Shown piece by piece: positions 42,133 to 51,126 of a DNA stretch of 64,000 nt (the first letter of the stretch is position 1; each line of letters starts with the position of its first letter). The translations under genes and the position numbers were made by a program. The notes beneath the pieces are model-generated. The model had not been told where the DNA came from. It did no database searches and saw only the letters and a program-made list of their open reading frames with translations. Origin of the DNA: an uncultured Bdellovibrionales bacterium. GTDB taxonomy: Bacteria; Bdellovibrionota; Bdellovibrionia; Bdellovibrionales; UBA1609. The stretch lies in assembly GCA_903833275.1 (NCBI GenBank), contig CAILEP010000022.1, positions 62,001 through 126,000 of the forward strand. The letters run 5' to 3'.

Positions 42133-43569
42133 ATGACCGAGACCCAAAAACTTGAAACAAAAAAGTACCTGCCGTGGGTCGTTGGCCTCATTATTTTGCT
42201 CGACAGCCTCTATTTTCGAACTGCGGCACTGAGGCACACCGGTTACTGGATCGACGAAATGTCATCTGTGCACTTTGCCGGCCATGAGCGGTGGTCGGCG
42301 CTCTTTTGGGATAACTCACCGCCGCTCTATCATTTTATTCTTAAGTTTTGGATGAAGGCCTTCGGCAACTTCGAAGTCGCCACCCGAAGCTTGTCGGCAA
42401 TCTTTTCGACAACCTGCACGGTGCTCTGGATGCGCTTTGGGTTTAAGCGCCACGGCCTTATCGGCTTGGTGTTCTTTGGGCTCTGCCACGCCATTTACTC
42501 ACTCAGCATTAGCCATGGTCGTGAAACTCGAATGTATGCGCTTTTCGAGCTCGCCAGCACCAATCTGTTTTTTATTTTCGTCGATCTTTTTGAAGGCACG
42601 GCCGTTTCGAAAACTCGAAAATTTTCATCAGTTCTATTTGCGCTCTTGACCCACGCTCTCGCTCTACTGCCTATTTTAGTTGGTTTCGGATTTTTAATAT
42701 TTAAAAATAAAATTTCTCTCTCAATCCGCCAGAAATGGGCTCTCGGCAGCGCCACAATATTCGTTATCAGCATCACACTCTACTATGTGCGACTCGATAA
42801 CTTAGGCTGGCAGCAGTTTAAATTTGAAATGGAGCCAGCCTCGCACTGGCCTTGGCTGGTGATATACGAGATCCTTCAAGGGGCTGTAGGTGCCACCGCC
42901 GCAGTTTTAGCTCTTCTGCTTGCTATCGCTACGGCCCGCAAAGGGCAAAGGACGTCTTCACTTACAATTTTATTCTGGGCTTTTTTTGTTACTATATTTG
43001 CCGCGGCTACGCTTGCCGGTTTTATCAGCGCCCGCTCTGTCTTTTTGACTCGTTACTTCTTCTTTCTCACCCCACTTTTGATCTACCTAATGGTCAACCC
43101 CTTTTTAGAATATAGAGGTCAACCCGCGCGATTCTATAAAATGACGGCTGCACTTTTTTTATTGCTTTTTATGAGCGGCGAATTGATGGCATCTCTAAAA
43201 GTTGTCGAAGCCGAGAATGCTGACTGGCGGGGGGCCGCCGATATTGTCGCCCAGACCGATCGGCCCAAGATTTATACGACTCTGCCACTTTCAATGCGCT
43301 CGCCCTATTTCGATGCCTACAAAATAGAATTTGAAAAAATCGCGATCTACACCCCGACAATTTTTGAGCCGCTTCTCGAAGGCTTTAAACAAAAATATGA
43401 TGTTTGGATCATAGAAAACTATTGGGGCTTTTATGTGGTGGCCCAATCGTTTAATGAATTTACTAAAAAACATAACTGCACGTGGCGTGATTATACCCTT
43501 CGCTCTGACAAGGCTGAGCCAGTCGTACTAATTCAAGTTTTTTGTGGTGATTCTGCTATTGGCCTATAA
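42133..43569 (+). CDS. Multispanning glycosyltransferase (GT39/ArnT-like)
   Basis: 478 residues from the ATG at 42133, with GAGG six bases upstream; 42121 is the alternative. The pattern TGYWIDEMSSVHFA with Asp and Glu in the first periplasmic loop is like that of PMT/ArnT-type GT-C enzymes, which use a polyprenyl-phosphate sugar donor. About ten hydrophobic helices follow (LIGLVFFGLCHAIYSLSI, TAAVLALLLAIAT and others), then a C-terminal soluble domain of about 120 residues. It would transfer a sugar to a protein, peptide or lipid at the outer face of the inner membrane. It overlaps the convergent rhomboid gene by 14 bases. Confidence 0.8.
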   Translation: MTETQKLETKKYLPWVVGLIILLDSLYFRTAALRHTGYWIDEMSSVHFAGHERWSALFWDNSPPLYHFILKFWMKAFGNFEVATRSLSAIFSTTCTVLWMRFGFKRHGLIGLVFFGLCHAIYSLSISHGRETRMYALFELASTNLFFIFVDLFEGTAVSKTRKFSSVLFALLTHALALLPILVGFGFLIFKNKISLSIRQKWALGSATIFVISITLYYVRLDNLGWQQFKFEMEPASHWPWLVIYEILQGAVGATAAVLALLLAIATARKGQRTSSLTILFWAFFVTIFAAATLAGFISARSVFLTRYFFFLTPLLIYLMVNPFLEYRGQPARFYKMTAALFLLLFMSGELMASLKVVEAENADWRGAADIVAQTDRPKIYTTLPLSMRSPYFDAYKIEFEKIAIYTPTIFEPLLEGFKQKYDVWIIENYWGFYVVAQSFNEFTKKHNCTWRDYTLRSDKAEPVVLIQVFCGDSAIGL

Positions 43570-44566
43570 GCACCGAATGTCGAGTCTCGGCGGCTGTGGC
43601 CATGGTGAGACTCGCATCAGGCAGCGGGACATTGCGAATCTTGCGGATTAAAATAAATGAGAGCGCCGCCACCACACCGGCCAACTCGCCCCCAAGGTGG
43701 GCTGAGTAAGCCACTCCGCCAAGCTCACTCGGCGTAGCCCATTGCCCAGCAAGATCGGAGAGCACCCAAAGCACGAGCGTAATCCAAGCCGGCAAATTTA
43801 TAATCCCGACAAATTCGCGGCGCGGTAAAAAGAGAAAATAAGCGTAACGCACATTTTTTGTCCAAAGCAGAACACTAAAAAAAGCCATAAGCCCGCTGAT
43901 CGCCCCACTGGCACCAATCAAAGGCACCGCTGAGGCATCACTCGTCGCCAAAAAGAACATCGCGGCGATGACCCCGCAAGAGAGGTAAAGCACCAATAAT
44001 GCCAGACCCCCGATCATCGTTTCGAGGGCTGCAGCAAAAATAAGAAAGAACAACATATTGCCAATAAAATGTGAAAATCCGCTGTGCGAAAATTGATAGG
44101 TCAAAAGAGAATTGCTGTCTTGTTGGGCCAACGTAAGGCCCAGGCCATAACTTGGGTGCGAAGCGCGCACCTCTTTTAGTTCATTAAATTTTTTAAGCCA
44201 CCAGGTATGGATTATATCATCGAGTTGCGTGCTAAGCGTTTCAGCGTCTTGCAAAAAGTGACTGTCGCGCATCGAGAGACTGCCCAAAAGCTGTCGGCGA
44301 TCGGCTTGTGATGGGCCGCGGGCCTGAGTCGCTAATTTTACAAAGCTCGCCGGATAACGTTCGGCGTGACTCTCTATATACTGCGCAAACACGACACCCT
44401 CGACTTCACTAAAAGTCTTGTCGTGCATATAGTCTTCGAGTGCAGATTGCGATTTTTCAGAATCGTAGAATGTCGAGGTGAATACAAAGAGATTAATAAA
44501 AAATAAAACCCACGTGATCGGCGCTCTCAACAATCCCTGCAACCCCGAAAGTATCGGAAAGATCAC
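43556..44566 (-). CDS. Rhomboid family intramembrane serine protease
   Basis: 336 residues. The catalytic Ser is in LIGASGAISGLMAFF (GxSG) and the His is in YSAHLGGELAGVVAAL, each in a membrane helix; six to seven helices are seen in total. A soluble segment of about 90 residues sits between the first helix and the core. The GTG start overlaps the stop of the RDD gene (GTGA). Rhomboids cut membrane proteins; the substrate is not shown, but its partner gene is the RDD protein upstream in the same operon. Confidence 0.9.
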   Translation of the reverse strand: MIFPILSGLQGLLRAPITWVLFFINLFVFTSTFYDSEKSQSALEDYMHDKTFSEVEGVVFAQYIESHAERYPASFVKLATQARGPSQADRRQLLGSLSMRDSHFLQDAETLSTQLDDIIHTWWLKKFNELKEVRASHPSYGLGLTLAQQDSNSLLTYQFSHSGFSHFIGNMLFFLIFAAALETMIGGLALLVLYLSCGVIAAMFFLATSDASAVPLIGASGAISGLMAFFSVLLWTKNVRYAYFLFLPRREFVGIINLPAWITLVLWVLSDLAGQWATPSELGGVAYSAHLGGELAGVVAALSFILIRKIRNVPLPDASLTMATAAETRHSVLIGQ

Positions 44567-46539
44567 AGGCCACCGCCTCGCAAGCTGCGCACGACCACTT
44601 GAAATGGATCTTCGCTCGCCGTCATTCGTAACTGATCCGTGCTTGAGGACGTTCGAGAAACCGGCATCGGAAAGTATTTTTCATAGCGCGCGAAAATAAC
44701 TCGGGCGTGTTCAACATCCCCTGACTTAAACGCCGAAACGATGAACTTCTCAAAAAGATTCTTGTTAGCTGGGGCCGGGTCAATTTGACTATTCATGAGG
44801 TCCGCAACCTCTGTGCCCAATTTGTATTCGTGCATGTCGTAGAATTTTCTAAATAAAGTCGCGCCCACTTTTTGCCACGAACGGGTCGCAGGTCGGTCTC
44901 GCCATTCTGCCTCGAGCTGTTTTAACAGAGAGACACTTTTGGCCCGCTCGACAAGACGACGTGAAACTTCGGCCGCAAAAGGGCCTGAAGTGTCGGCCTC
45001 ATCAAGAAGGTCAGTAAACCCATCCGTGCCTGGAGAATTAAGGGCGGCAGCCAACGCCTTCACATTTTCATTCAATGGGAAGTTTAGGATTTTCTCGTAG
45101 TTGGGGTTCGCGCCGCCTTTGCACTCATACAGCCGCAAAAATGCCAGTGATGCCTCGGTTGAACCGAGAACGTCATCGTAGCCATTGGCAATTTTCGAAA
45201 ACGTCTCGCAACTGTGTTCAGAAGCGGCGTCACAGTTGAACCAAATTTTCTCAAAACACATGTAACTTGAAAGTTCGAGCTTCGACTCAACCCCGAGTGT
45301 CGAGTATGCTACCGATTCGACTCCGCTGGCCTCATCTCGACGATTGAGTGCCCAGAGTATTTTAGCGCGTGATGGGTTGATAAACTCGCTGAGCGCGCGA
45401 CTGTCGGGTATCTCATCCAAAAAAACTTCGGCCGACTGATAGTCTTCGTGGCGAAGATACTGCTTCACCGCCCAAATCGCCGGGTAAACCAACCCCGATT
45501 TTTTGAGATGCTCAAACTCAGACTGCATTGTGTCCCAATCTTCGTCAGCCACTGCACGAATGACCACACTCATGTGACACTCCGGCGAATCGGCAAATCG
45601 ACTGCACACGCGATCTAAATATTTGTCTGAAAGCTCAGGGCGATCTGAATACACAAAAGATTTAACTAGATAGAGCCCAGGCCCGGCTTCATCAAGCTTA
45701 TGAAGGTTCTCAACTTCAGCCTGCAAACATTTACGATCAATGGCGCCCGCTGCAAACAATGACATGGCGACGCTCAGTCGGTCAGCCGGGGCCTCGTTTT
45801 TCTGCGGCCAATCGGCCTGCGCTTCGCTAACCAATTCGCAAAGAGTGTCTTCTGATTCGAGTGTCGAGATCAAATCTTTTTGCTGATCAAACCCACGAAA
45901 CGAAGAGACCAAAACATTGCCAAGAACAAAAACGAGCATAGCGCATAGGGCCCACATGAGGCTGCGTATAAGCGCCGATTCGCGCAACGTCGGGGCCTTT
46001 ACCGCACGCTCAGAACGAGTCGAGATGACGTAGGTGTCGGCGACTCGATCGTGAAAAGGGCGACGCAGACGATTTGAAAAAATCGCAAGCAATGGCACGC
46101 CCAGCATAAGCCATGAAACGCCCCAAAGCGTCGCGCGTAAAAAGGCCTGCGAAAGGCGAATTTTTTCGTCGGCCCAAATTGAACGCACTCGCAAACCCAA
46201 AATAAGTTGGCCGACAGTCCCGCCCCAGGCCCAAATTAAAAGCGATTGATAAAGAATAATAAAACTGCAACCCGACAAAACCGCGAATACGGTCGTAAAG
46301 GTCGTTGAGGCTTGGTCGCTATAAAGCGCTGTCTCTTTGGTGATGCGTTCAAATGGCGCCAGTATTAGATATACGAAGGGCATCGCGACAATAAGATAGT
46401 CGATCACGCCCGAGGCGAAGCGATCTAGGGGTGACGCTGACCTCAGATCAGTATTGACGTGAGCATGAGAGTGAGCGCCCGCATCACCTGCCGGTAAAGA
46501 ATTTGAATTAGACTGAGTGTCGTCGTCCCGAATAACCAC
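44563..46539 (-). CDS. RDD family membrane protein with large C-terminal region
   Basis: 658 residues. After a short polar N-terminus comes an RDD domain (RFASGVIDYLIVAMPFVYLI, WGGTVGQLILGLRVRSI, and a third helix pair), followed by one more membrane helix near residue 190 and about 450 mostly helical residues that look like TPR-type repeats (HLKKSGLVYPAIWAVKQYL). The RDD domain suggests a membrane carrier or regulator; the soluble part is probably a periplasmic or cytoplasmic scaffold. The start codon is GTG. It is co-transcribed with the rhomboid protease. Confidence 0.75.
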   Translation of the reverse strand: MVIRDDDTQSNSNSLPAGDAGAHSHAHVNTDLRSASPLDRFASGVIDYLIVAMPFVYLILAPFERITKETALYSDQASTTFTTVFAVLSGCSFIILYQSLLIWAWGGTVGQLILGLRVRSIWADEKIRLSQAFLRATLWGVSWLMLGVPLLAIFSNRLRRPFHDRVADTYVISTRSERAVKAPTLRESALIRSLMWALCAMLVFVLGNVLVSSFRGFDQQKDLISTLESEDTLCELVSEAQADWPQKNEAPADRLSVAMSLFAAGAIDRKCLQAEVENLHKLDEAGPGLYLVKSFVYSDRPELSDKYLDRVCSRFADSPECHMSVVIRAVADEDWDTMQSEFEHLKKSGLVYPAIWAVKQYLRHEDYQSAEVFLDEIPDSRALSEFINPSRAKILWALNRRDEASGVESVAYSTLGVESKLELSSYMCFEKIWFNCDAASEHSCETFSKIANGYDDVLGSTEASLAFLRLYECKGGANPNYEKILNFPLNENVKALAAALNSPGTDGFTDLLDEADTSGPFAAEVSRRLVERAKSVSLLKQLEAEWRDRPATRSWQKVGATLFRKFYDMHEYKLGTEVADLMNSQIDPAPANKNLFEKFIVSAFKSGDVEHARVIFARYEKYFPMPVSRTSSSTDQLRMTASEDPFQVVVRSLRGGGL

Positions 46540-46613
46540 GACTTTTTATCGGTCTGGTTAGACCAAAGGATTAAGACTTTTTAGCAGTCTAGTCGCATTA
46601 TTTTTGAGTTGAG

Positions 46614-47390
46614 TTATTTTGAGTTAGCCGGGTTACGCCGCGACTCGTCTGAAAGCTCGACTTTCATCAAGTGCAATTCGTAATTGTTCTTAAATTTAAA
46701 GTAGACCTTCGCCACAGCCTCGCCCCTCACCGCCAAGTCGTAATCTTCGGTTAGGCTTTCGTTGTCTCGAATTGATTCAGTTTTTTTAACACTGTCAAAA
46801 TCGAGACGAAAGAGGTCTTTGTGATTCATCAGAAATTGAGCTGGGTCGGTCACTCGCCGTGGCTGCCCACCCGCTTGAAGAGCAAATTCGATTTGTCTCA
46901 AGGCGCCATCTTTATCGTACTGAATCGCATAGGCACTCGCCAATTCGCCATGGCTTAAAAGTTCTTGCGCCGTTGGCTCACGACCGCCGCTTGCCGGCTC
47001 GCGAAGTGACTGACGGGCAATTTTTTTTGCCAGCATCAAATCTTCATCCAGCTCTCGACGCTGAGCCTGCTGAGCCACACTTGCCAAATTTCTATTTTGA
47101 TCGGTATCAATTCTCACGACATCGCGATTTTTATTCACCCGCGAGGCCATAAACGTCGCCACTAGCATTGTTGAAAGCAAAGAAACAACGAGAGTTTTTT
47201 TACGATTTTCACTGAGCCCACTGCGGCTGTCGGGCCCACCCGTAACAACGTTGGGCGCATCGCCATTCGCCTTGGGTTTACGAATTTTATGAGTCGGGAA
47301 TGGCACAACTTTATTGTCATTGGCTGGCAGGTTGGCGCTTTCGCTTTTCGGTTTGCCGTCGCTTTTTCGATCATTGCCGTCGTCGCCCAT
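46614..47390 (-). CDS. Single-pass membrane protein of unknown function
   Basis: 258 residues. A polar N-terminal region of about 65 residues is followed by one membrane helix (TLVVSLLSTMLVATFMA) and a mostly helical soluble domain (LDEDLMLAKKIARQSL, QELLSHGELASAYAIQYD, FALQAGGQPRRV). The topology suggests the C-terminus faces the periplasm, with a small Arg/Lys-rich cytoplasmic domain. No family recognised. The ATG has GGGGAG about five bases upstream. A palindromic element and the PfkB kinase lie upstream of it; the RDD gene is downstream by 74 bases. Confidence 0.65.
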   Translation of the reverse strand: MGDDGNDRKSDGKPKSESANLPANDNKVVPFPTHKIRKPKANGDAPNVVTGGPDSRSGLSENRKKTLVVSLLSTMLVATFMASRVNKNRDVVRIDTDQNRNLASVAQQAQRRELDEDLMLAKKIARQSLREPASGGREPTAQELLSHGELASAYAIQYDKDGALRQIEFALQAGGQPRRVTDPAQFLMNHKDLFRLDFDSVKKTESIRDNESLTEDYDLAVRGEAVAKVYFKFKNNYELHLMKVELSDESRRNPANSK

Positions 47391-47421
47391 GATACTCCCC
47401 TGATAAGGTTCGTATCGGACT

Positions 47422-47483
47422 AAAAAAGGTACGCCGTAACTTTTTTCACATATTTGATGGAAAAAAGTTACGGCGTACCTTTT
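47422..47483. repeat. GGTACGCCGTAAC palindrome, copy 1 (terminator-like)
   Basis: Left arm 47422-47446 is A6-GGTACGCCGTAAC-T6; right arm 47461-47483 is its reverse complement with a shortened T-run; a 14-base loop separates them. The arms would form a stem of about 23 bp with a T-run at the end of either strand, a bidirectional terminator. The right arm supplies the last codons and the stop of the PfkB kinase gene (LKGTP then TAA). Other copies are at 50255 and 51494. Confidence 0.8.
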
Positions 47484-48400
47484 AGCGAGACCACTTGCAT
47501 ATACTCGACCATGCGGCGTTCGACGGCGGCCAAATTGACTTTTGCTAAGGCCCTAATACCAAAGTCCTGAACACAAAAACTTGCGACAATTGAGCCTTGA
47601 ATGCAGGCATCTTGAAGCGTTCGGTAATTGATGCCTTTGCCCGCCTGGCAAAGGTGCCCCATAAAGCCACCGGCAAAAGAATCGCCAGCACCAGTGGGGT
47701 CAACAACGTTTTCAACCGGCACGGCAGGTAATACAAAAAATCGGTTTTCACTGAACATGAAAAAACCGTACTCACCACGCTTGACCACAATAATTTTGGG
47801 CCCCATGCCGGCCAATTTTTTAGTCGCCACGACGATATTCGATTCGCCGGTCATTTTGAGAGCCTCTGTTTCGTTTACCAAAAAAGCGTCAACTCGTGCC
47901 AATACTTTTTTTAGATCAGGTAATTTTGAATCGATCCAGTAGTTCATAGTATCAAGGCCAACAAAATCGGCGGACTCTATTTGATCGAGCACCCGCATCT
48001 GCAAAATCGGGTCGATATTGGCCAAAAATACAAATGAAGCCTGACGATGAGCTTCACTCAATTTCGGATCAAAATTTCGAAAAACATTTAATTCAGTTTT
48101 AAGTGTGACCGCTTCGTTGAGGTCAGCGACATAACTTCCTGCCCAACGAAAAGTTTCGCCTTTTTGAACCTGAACGCCTTCGGTGTCGACGCCGTGGTCT
48201 TGTAATACCTTAAAGTGCTGGGGCCCGTAATCTTCACCGACGACTCCGACCACAGAAACAGGAGCATAGAGCGACGCCGGTAGAGAAAAATAATTGGCCG
48301 AACCACCCAATAAATTGTCAACGTGACCACTTGGTGAAGTAATTGTGTCAAAGCCCATACTGCCCACTACCAAAATCGAATCGCTCGCTTTTGACGCCAT
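47468..48400 (-). CDS. PfkB family carbohydrate kinase
   Basis: 310 residues. The N-terminal GGSANYFSLPASLY fits the family's first signature and DPTGAGDSFAGGFMG carries the catalytic Asp of the second. The substrate is not clear: members include ribokinase, adenosine kinase and inosine kinases, and no residue singles one out. The ATG has GGAG seven bases upstream. The C-terminal codons lie inside the palindromic element, so the protein end is unusual and may have been added when the element arrived. rlmN is upstream by 28 bases in the same direction. Confidence 0.85.
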   Translation of the reverse strand: MASKASDSILVVGSMGFDTITSPSGHVDNLLGGSANYFSLPASLYAPVSVVGVVGEDYGPQHFKVLQDHGVDTEGVQVQKGETFRWAGSYVADLNEAVTLKTELNVFRNFDPKLSEAHRQASFVFLANIDPILQMRVLDQIESADFVGLDTMNYWIDSKLPDLKKVLARVDAFLVNETEALKMTGESNIVVATKKLAGMGPKIIVVKRGEYGFFMFSENRFFVLPAVPVENVVDPTGAGDSFAGGFMGHLCQAGKGINYRTLQDACIQGSIVASFCVQDFGIRALAKVNLAAVERRMVEYMQVVSLKGTP

Positions 48401-48428
48401 CTTTTCTCCGCTGTTAGGCCAAAGTTAC

Positions 48429-49613
48429 CTAAACATTTGATGCTGAAGAAGATGGCGAGGCAATCGGTGACGCGCCACGCGGCGCCTCGAGCCCTGTCGA
48501 GGTTTTCGTCACATCGAATTTCTTAGGATGATCTTTATAGGCCGACCGCAGCTGACCGCAGGCGGCATAAATGTCTCGACCCATGGTTTTTCGGCGTAGA
48601 ACATGCGAACCAAGGTCTATAAGTTCGTTTTGAAATCTCACAATCTGTGATTCGCTCGGCCTGAAAAAGCCTGACCCAGGGTGCTCATTAAACGGGATAA
48701 TATTGATTTTGCACGGCACATCTTTGGTCAGCTTATAAAGCGCGCGCGCATCCTCGAGCGAATCTGTTACGCCTTTAAGCAAAACGTACTCTAGCGTCAC
48801 CAGATCGCCGGTTTCTCGCGAGTATTCGCGACAGGCCTCAAGCAACTCGGCTATGGGCCAGCGTTTGTTGATCGGCATAATTTCATCTCGAACGCGATCA
48901 TTAACAGCGTTTAGACTCACTGCCAAGCGAGCACCTGATGCCGTTACGCGTGGGATGAGTGGCACAATCCCCGAAGTTGAAACCGTGATTTTCTTTCGCG
49001 ATAAATTATAACCACCCGGCTCGTGCAAAATCTCGATACTATCAAAAACGGCATCTGGGTTATCCAGTGGTTCGCCCATCCCCATAAAAACAATATTGCT
49101 AATGCGACGTTCGCCCTTCATTTCTTTTCTGGCGAGCATATATTGCGCCACAATTTCGCCAGCAGTCAGACGCCGTTTCATTTTCTGTTTACCGGTAAAA
49201 CAAAACTTGCAGGCCATATTGCAGCCCACTTCTGACGACACACACAATGTCAGCCGCTCGCCCGAAGGTATCAAAACCGCCTCGACTGTTTGTCGGGCCG
49301 CCGCAGACGCGGGCATGGCCACGCCTGTGTCTCCGTTGCCATCAACGGGCGCGGCATCTTCAGGAGTTAAATCAAAAAGAAATTTTTCGGTGCCATCAGC
49401 GCTCACGAGATGGGTCACCATCTTAGGCAATTTAAATTCAAAAAATTTCGGCAGTTCTTCGCGAACCTTCTTAGACATATTTGTCATCTGAGAAAAGTCG
49501 GTTTGCCCATAGCCATGCACCCAGCGAAAAAGTTGGTCAGCACGAAACCGCTCAAAACCGTTTGCGACAACGTATTCGCGCAATTTGATTAAGGTAAAAT
49601 CATAGAAATTCAT
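48429..49613 (-). CDS. rlmN: 23S rRNA A2503 / tRNA A37 C2-methyltransferase
   Basis: 394 residues. RlmN methylates C2 of A2503 in 23S rRNA and A37 in some tRNAs, a radical SAM reaction. The iron-sulfur motif CNMACKFC (CxxxCxxC) follows SSEVG near residue 130, ISNIVFMGMGEPLDN fits, and the later KTMGRDIYAACGQLR carries the second catalytic cysteine (Cys near residue 353). An insertion of about 30 residues rich in Ala, Gly and Asp (DLTPEDAAPVDGNGDTGVAM) precedes the core, not typical of the family. The tail beyond residue 360 is long and Ser/Ala rich. Confidence 0.94.
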   Translation of the reverse strand: MNFYDFTLIKLREYVVANGFERFRADQLFRWVHGYGQTDFSQMTNMSKKVREELPKFFEFKLPKMVTHLVSADGTEKFLFDLTPEDAAPVDGNGDTGVAMPASAAARQTVEAVLIPSGERLTLCVSSEVGCNMACKFCFTGKQKMKRRLTAGEIVAQYMLARKEMKGERRISNIVFMGMGEPLDNPDAVFDSIEILHEPGGYNLSRKKITVSTSGIVPLIPRVTASGARLAVSLNAVNDRVRDEIMPINKRWPIAELLEACREYSRETGDLVTLEYVLLKGVTDSLEDARALYKLTKDVPCKINIIPFNEHPGSGFFRPSESQIVRFQNELIDLGSHVLRRKTMGRDIYAACGQLRSAYKDHPKKFDVTKTSTGLEAPRGASPIASPSSSASNV

Positions 49614-49860
49614 GGTTGCGGCATATATAACACGCCATGCGATAGATCGCCAGTTGTGCGCTGGGTTCGGGCGAAATTCAGCTAGTCTATTGAAAAGAAT
49701 AGCCTATTTGATACTCCTGACGGGCCTGACCGGTGGCTCGCCGTTAGGGTTCAATTTGAGGCCGCAATTTTATTGCCAGACTTCAGATCAAACCTGATAT
49801 AACGCCCCTATTCCAAATTTCTTAAACGCAACCTTAAGAATAACGTCAGGAGCAACCCGC

Positions 49861-50256
49861 ATGAACAGCCTGTTTCGCCTTCTCACAATCGCCGGCCTTT
49901 TAGCATTTAGTCTTACCGCGAAAGCCACTGTCACCGCCAACGACGGCGAGGGCAACACCACCACTCTACAAGTGGTCGGCGCCAAAACAGAAGTCACTGT
50001 AAAAATCGACGCGGCGTTGGCACCCAACTACCAAATCAAGGTTTTTTACAATACCAGCTTAAACGCAAAAAGATGCACCGGCGCTCAATCTGCCACGCTA
50101 GCTGGGCCCAATATCCACTGGAGCAATTCATACGCCTATCGAAGCATGAGCGGCTCATTGATCTACGTTTCAGCCTGCGTCTACAACGTCACCGATCGCG
50201 GCACGTACCTCATTCGAGAAATCTCTGATTACGGTTACGTTCAAGGCATCGACTAG
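49861..50256 (+). CDS. Small secreted protein
   Basis: 131 residues with a signal peptide (MNSLFRLLTIAGLLAFSLTAKA|TV) and an AGGAG ribosome binding site ten bases upstream. The mature part is beta-rich, with GEGNTTTLQVVGAKTEVTVKID, and two cysteines (KRCTG and SACVY) that could pair. No family recognised. The stop codon TAG is the first three bases of the palindrome's GGAAAAAAGG flank, so the gene ends exactly at the element. Confidence 0.7.
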   Translation: MNSLFRLLTIAGLLAFSLTAKATVTANDGEGNTTTLQVVGAKTEVTVKIDAALAPNYQIKVFYNTSLNAKRCTGAQSATLAGPNIHWSNSYAYRSMSGSLIYVSACVYNVTDRGTYLIREISDYGYVQGID

Positions 50257-50320
50257 GAAAAAAGGTACGCCGTAACTTTTTTCCAAAGGGTGCAAAAAGT
50301 TACGGCGTACCTTTTTTCCT
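50255..50320. repeat. GGTACGCCGTAAC palindrome, copy 2 (terminator-like)
   Basis: Left arm 50255-50282 and right arm 50294-50320; the reverse complement of the right arm matches the left over 25 or more bases. The core is GGTACGCCGTAAC flanked by A6 and T5-6. It fills the 65-base gap between the stops of two convergent genes, and includes the last bases of the stop codon of the gene at 49861. Confidence 0.85.
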
Positions 50321-50321
50321 T

Positions 50322-51101
50322 TTAGTTACACCCTAAATTAACGCCGGCGCGCTGTTGAATCCAGCAGAGCTGCGATAGTAAATTGACGGCCGTGGCTCGC
50401 TGAGTCGCTTTACCACAACTATTTAGAATGGCCGAACTCAGGCCGATCAATACCGGATGCCTGGCCGAATCCAAATAAAACACTCCGCCGCCGCTATCAC
50501 CAGAGCAAAGAGTACCGGTCGGCCCGGCAAGCGCGAGCATGAAAATATTGTTATTCTCAAATGATTGCAGCCCAGCCACTAATGATTTTTTAATTACGCC
50601 TTTGCCGTCTTTTTTGTCGGCCCCAAAGGCCACGACCATCACATTATGACCGACGAGCCGCTTTGAGATGCTTTCAGAAAGATTTAGGCGAGCAATCGAC
50701 GCGCCAACCTTGCTCGCAGCATCAGCGTCAGCAAGCACAATGATCGCCAAGTCATAACCTGACATCTTCAATTTAAAAGAGTGGTCAGCACTCATTCTAA
50801 AGTCAGGCTGAACGACAATTTTATTTTTTAACTTAAATGTTTTCGAATGCTCTCTTCGCTGAAGACTTAAATCAACAAAATCACGCGCCACCCGCATATC
50901 TTGATTTAGCACGCAATGAGCTGCGGTCAGCAGCACACTCGGGGCGATAAATACCGCCGAGCAAAGCCCCGCGTCGGTTTCGATCCCGACGACTTCTGTC
51001 CATTGACCGGGGGCGATTCTTTGACCGTTATCGATCGCCCATACTCCTGGCGAAAAAAATATGACCTGGAGTGCGAAAATTAAATTCTTCAGTTTATTCA
51101 C
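50322..51101 (-). CDS. Secreted trypsin-like serine protease
   Basis: 259 residues from a GTG at 51101; a longer frame to 51191 would bury the signal peptide. The start gives a signal sequence (NLIFALQVIFFSPGVWA|IDN). The catalytic triad is complete: His in LLTAAHC, Asp in GYDLAIIVL and Ser in CSGDSGGGVFY. IDNGQRIAPGQWTEVVG resembles the mature N-terminus of the trypsin fold. Two to three disulfides are possible. Exported to periplasm or medium; it fits a predator-like or scavenging lifestyle, though that is inference. Its stop lies two bases after the palindrome copy 2. Confidence 0.88.
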   Translation of the reverse strand: MNKLKNLIFALQVIFFSPGVWAIDNGQRIAPGQWTEVVGIETDAGLCSAVFIAPSVLLTAAHCVLNQDMRVARDFVDLSLQRREHSKTFKLKNKIVVQPDFRMSADHSFKLKMSGYDLAIIVLADADAASKVGASIARLNLSESISKRLVGHNVMVVAFGADKKDGKGVIKKSLVAGLQSFENNNIFMLALAGPTGTLCSGDSGGGVFYLDSARHPVLIGLSSAILNSCGKATQRATAVNLLSQLCWIQQRAGVNLGCN

Positions 51102-51126
51102 CCTCGGGAATTGTTTAGAACCCGGG

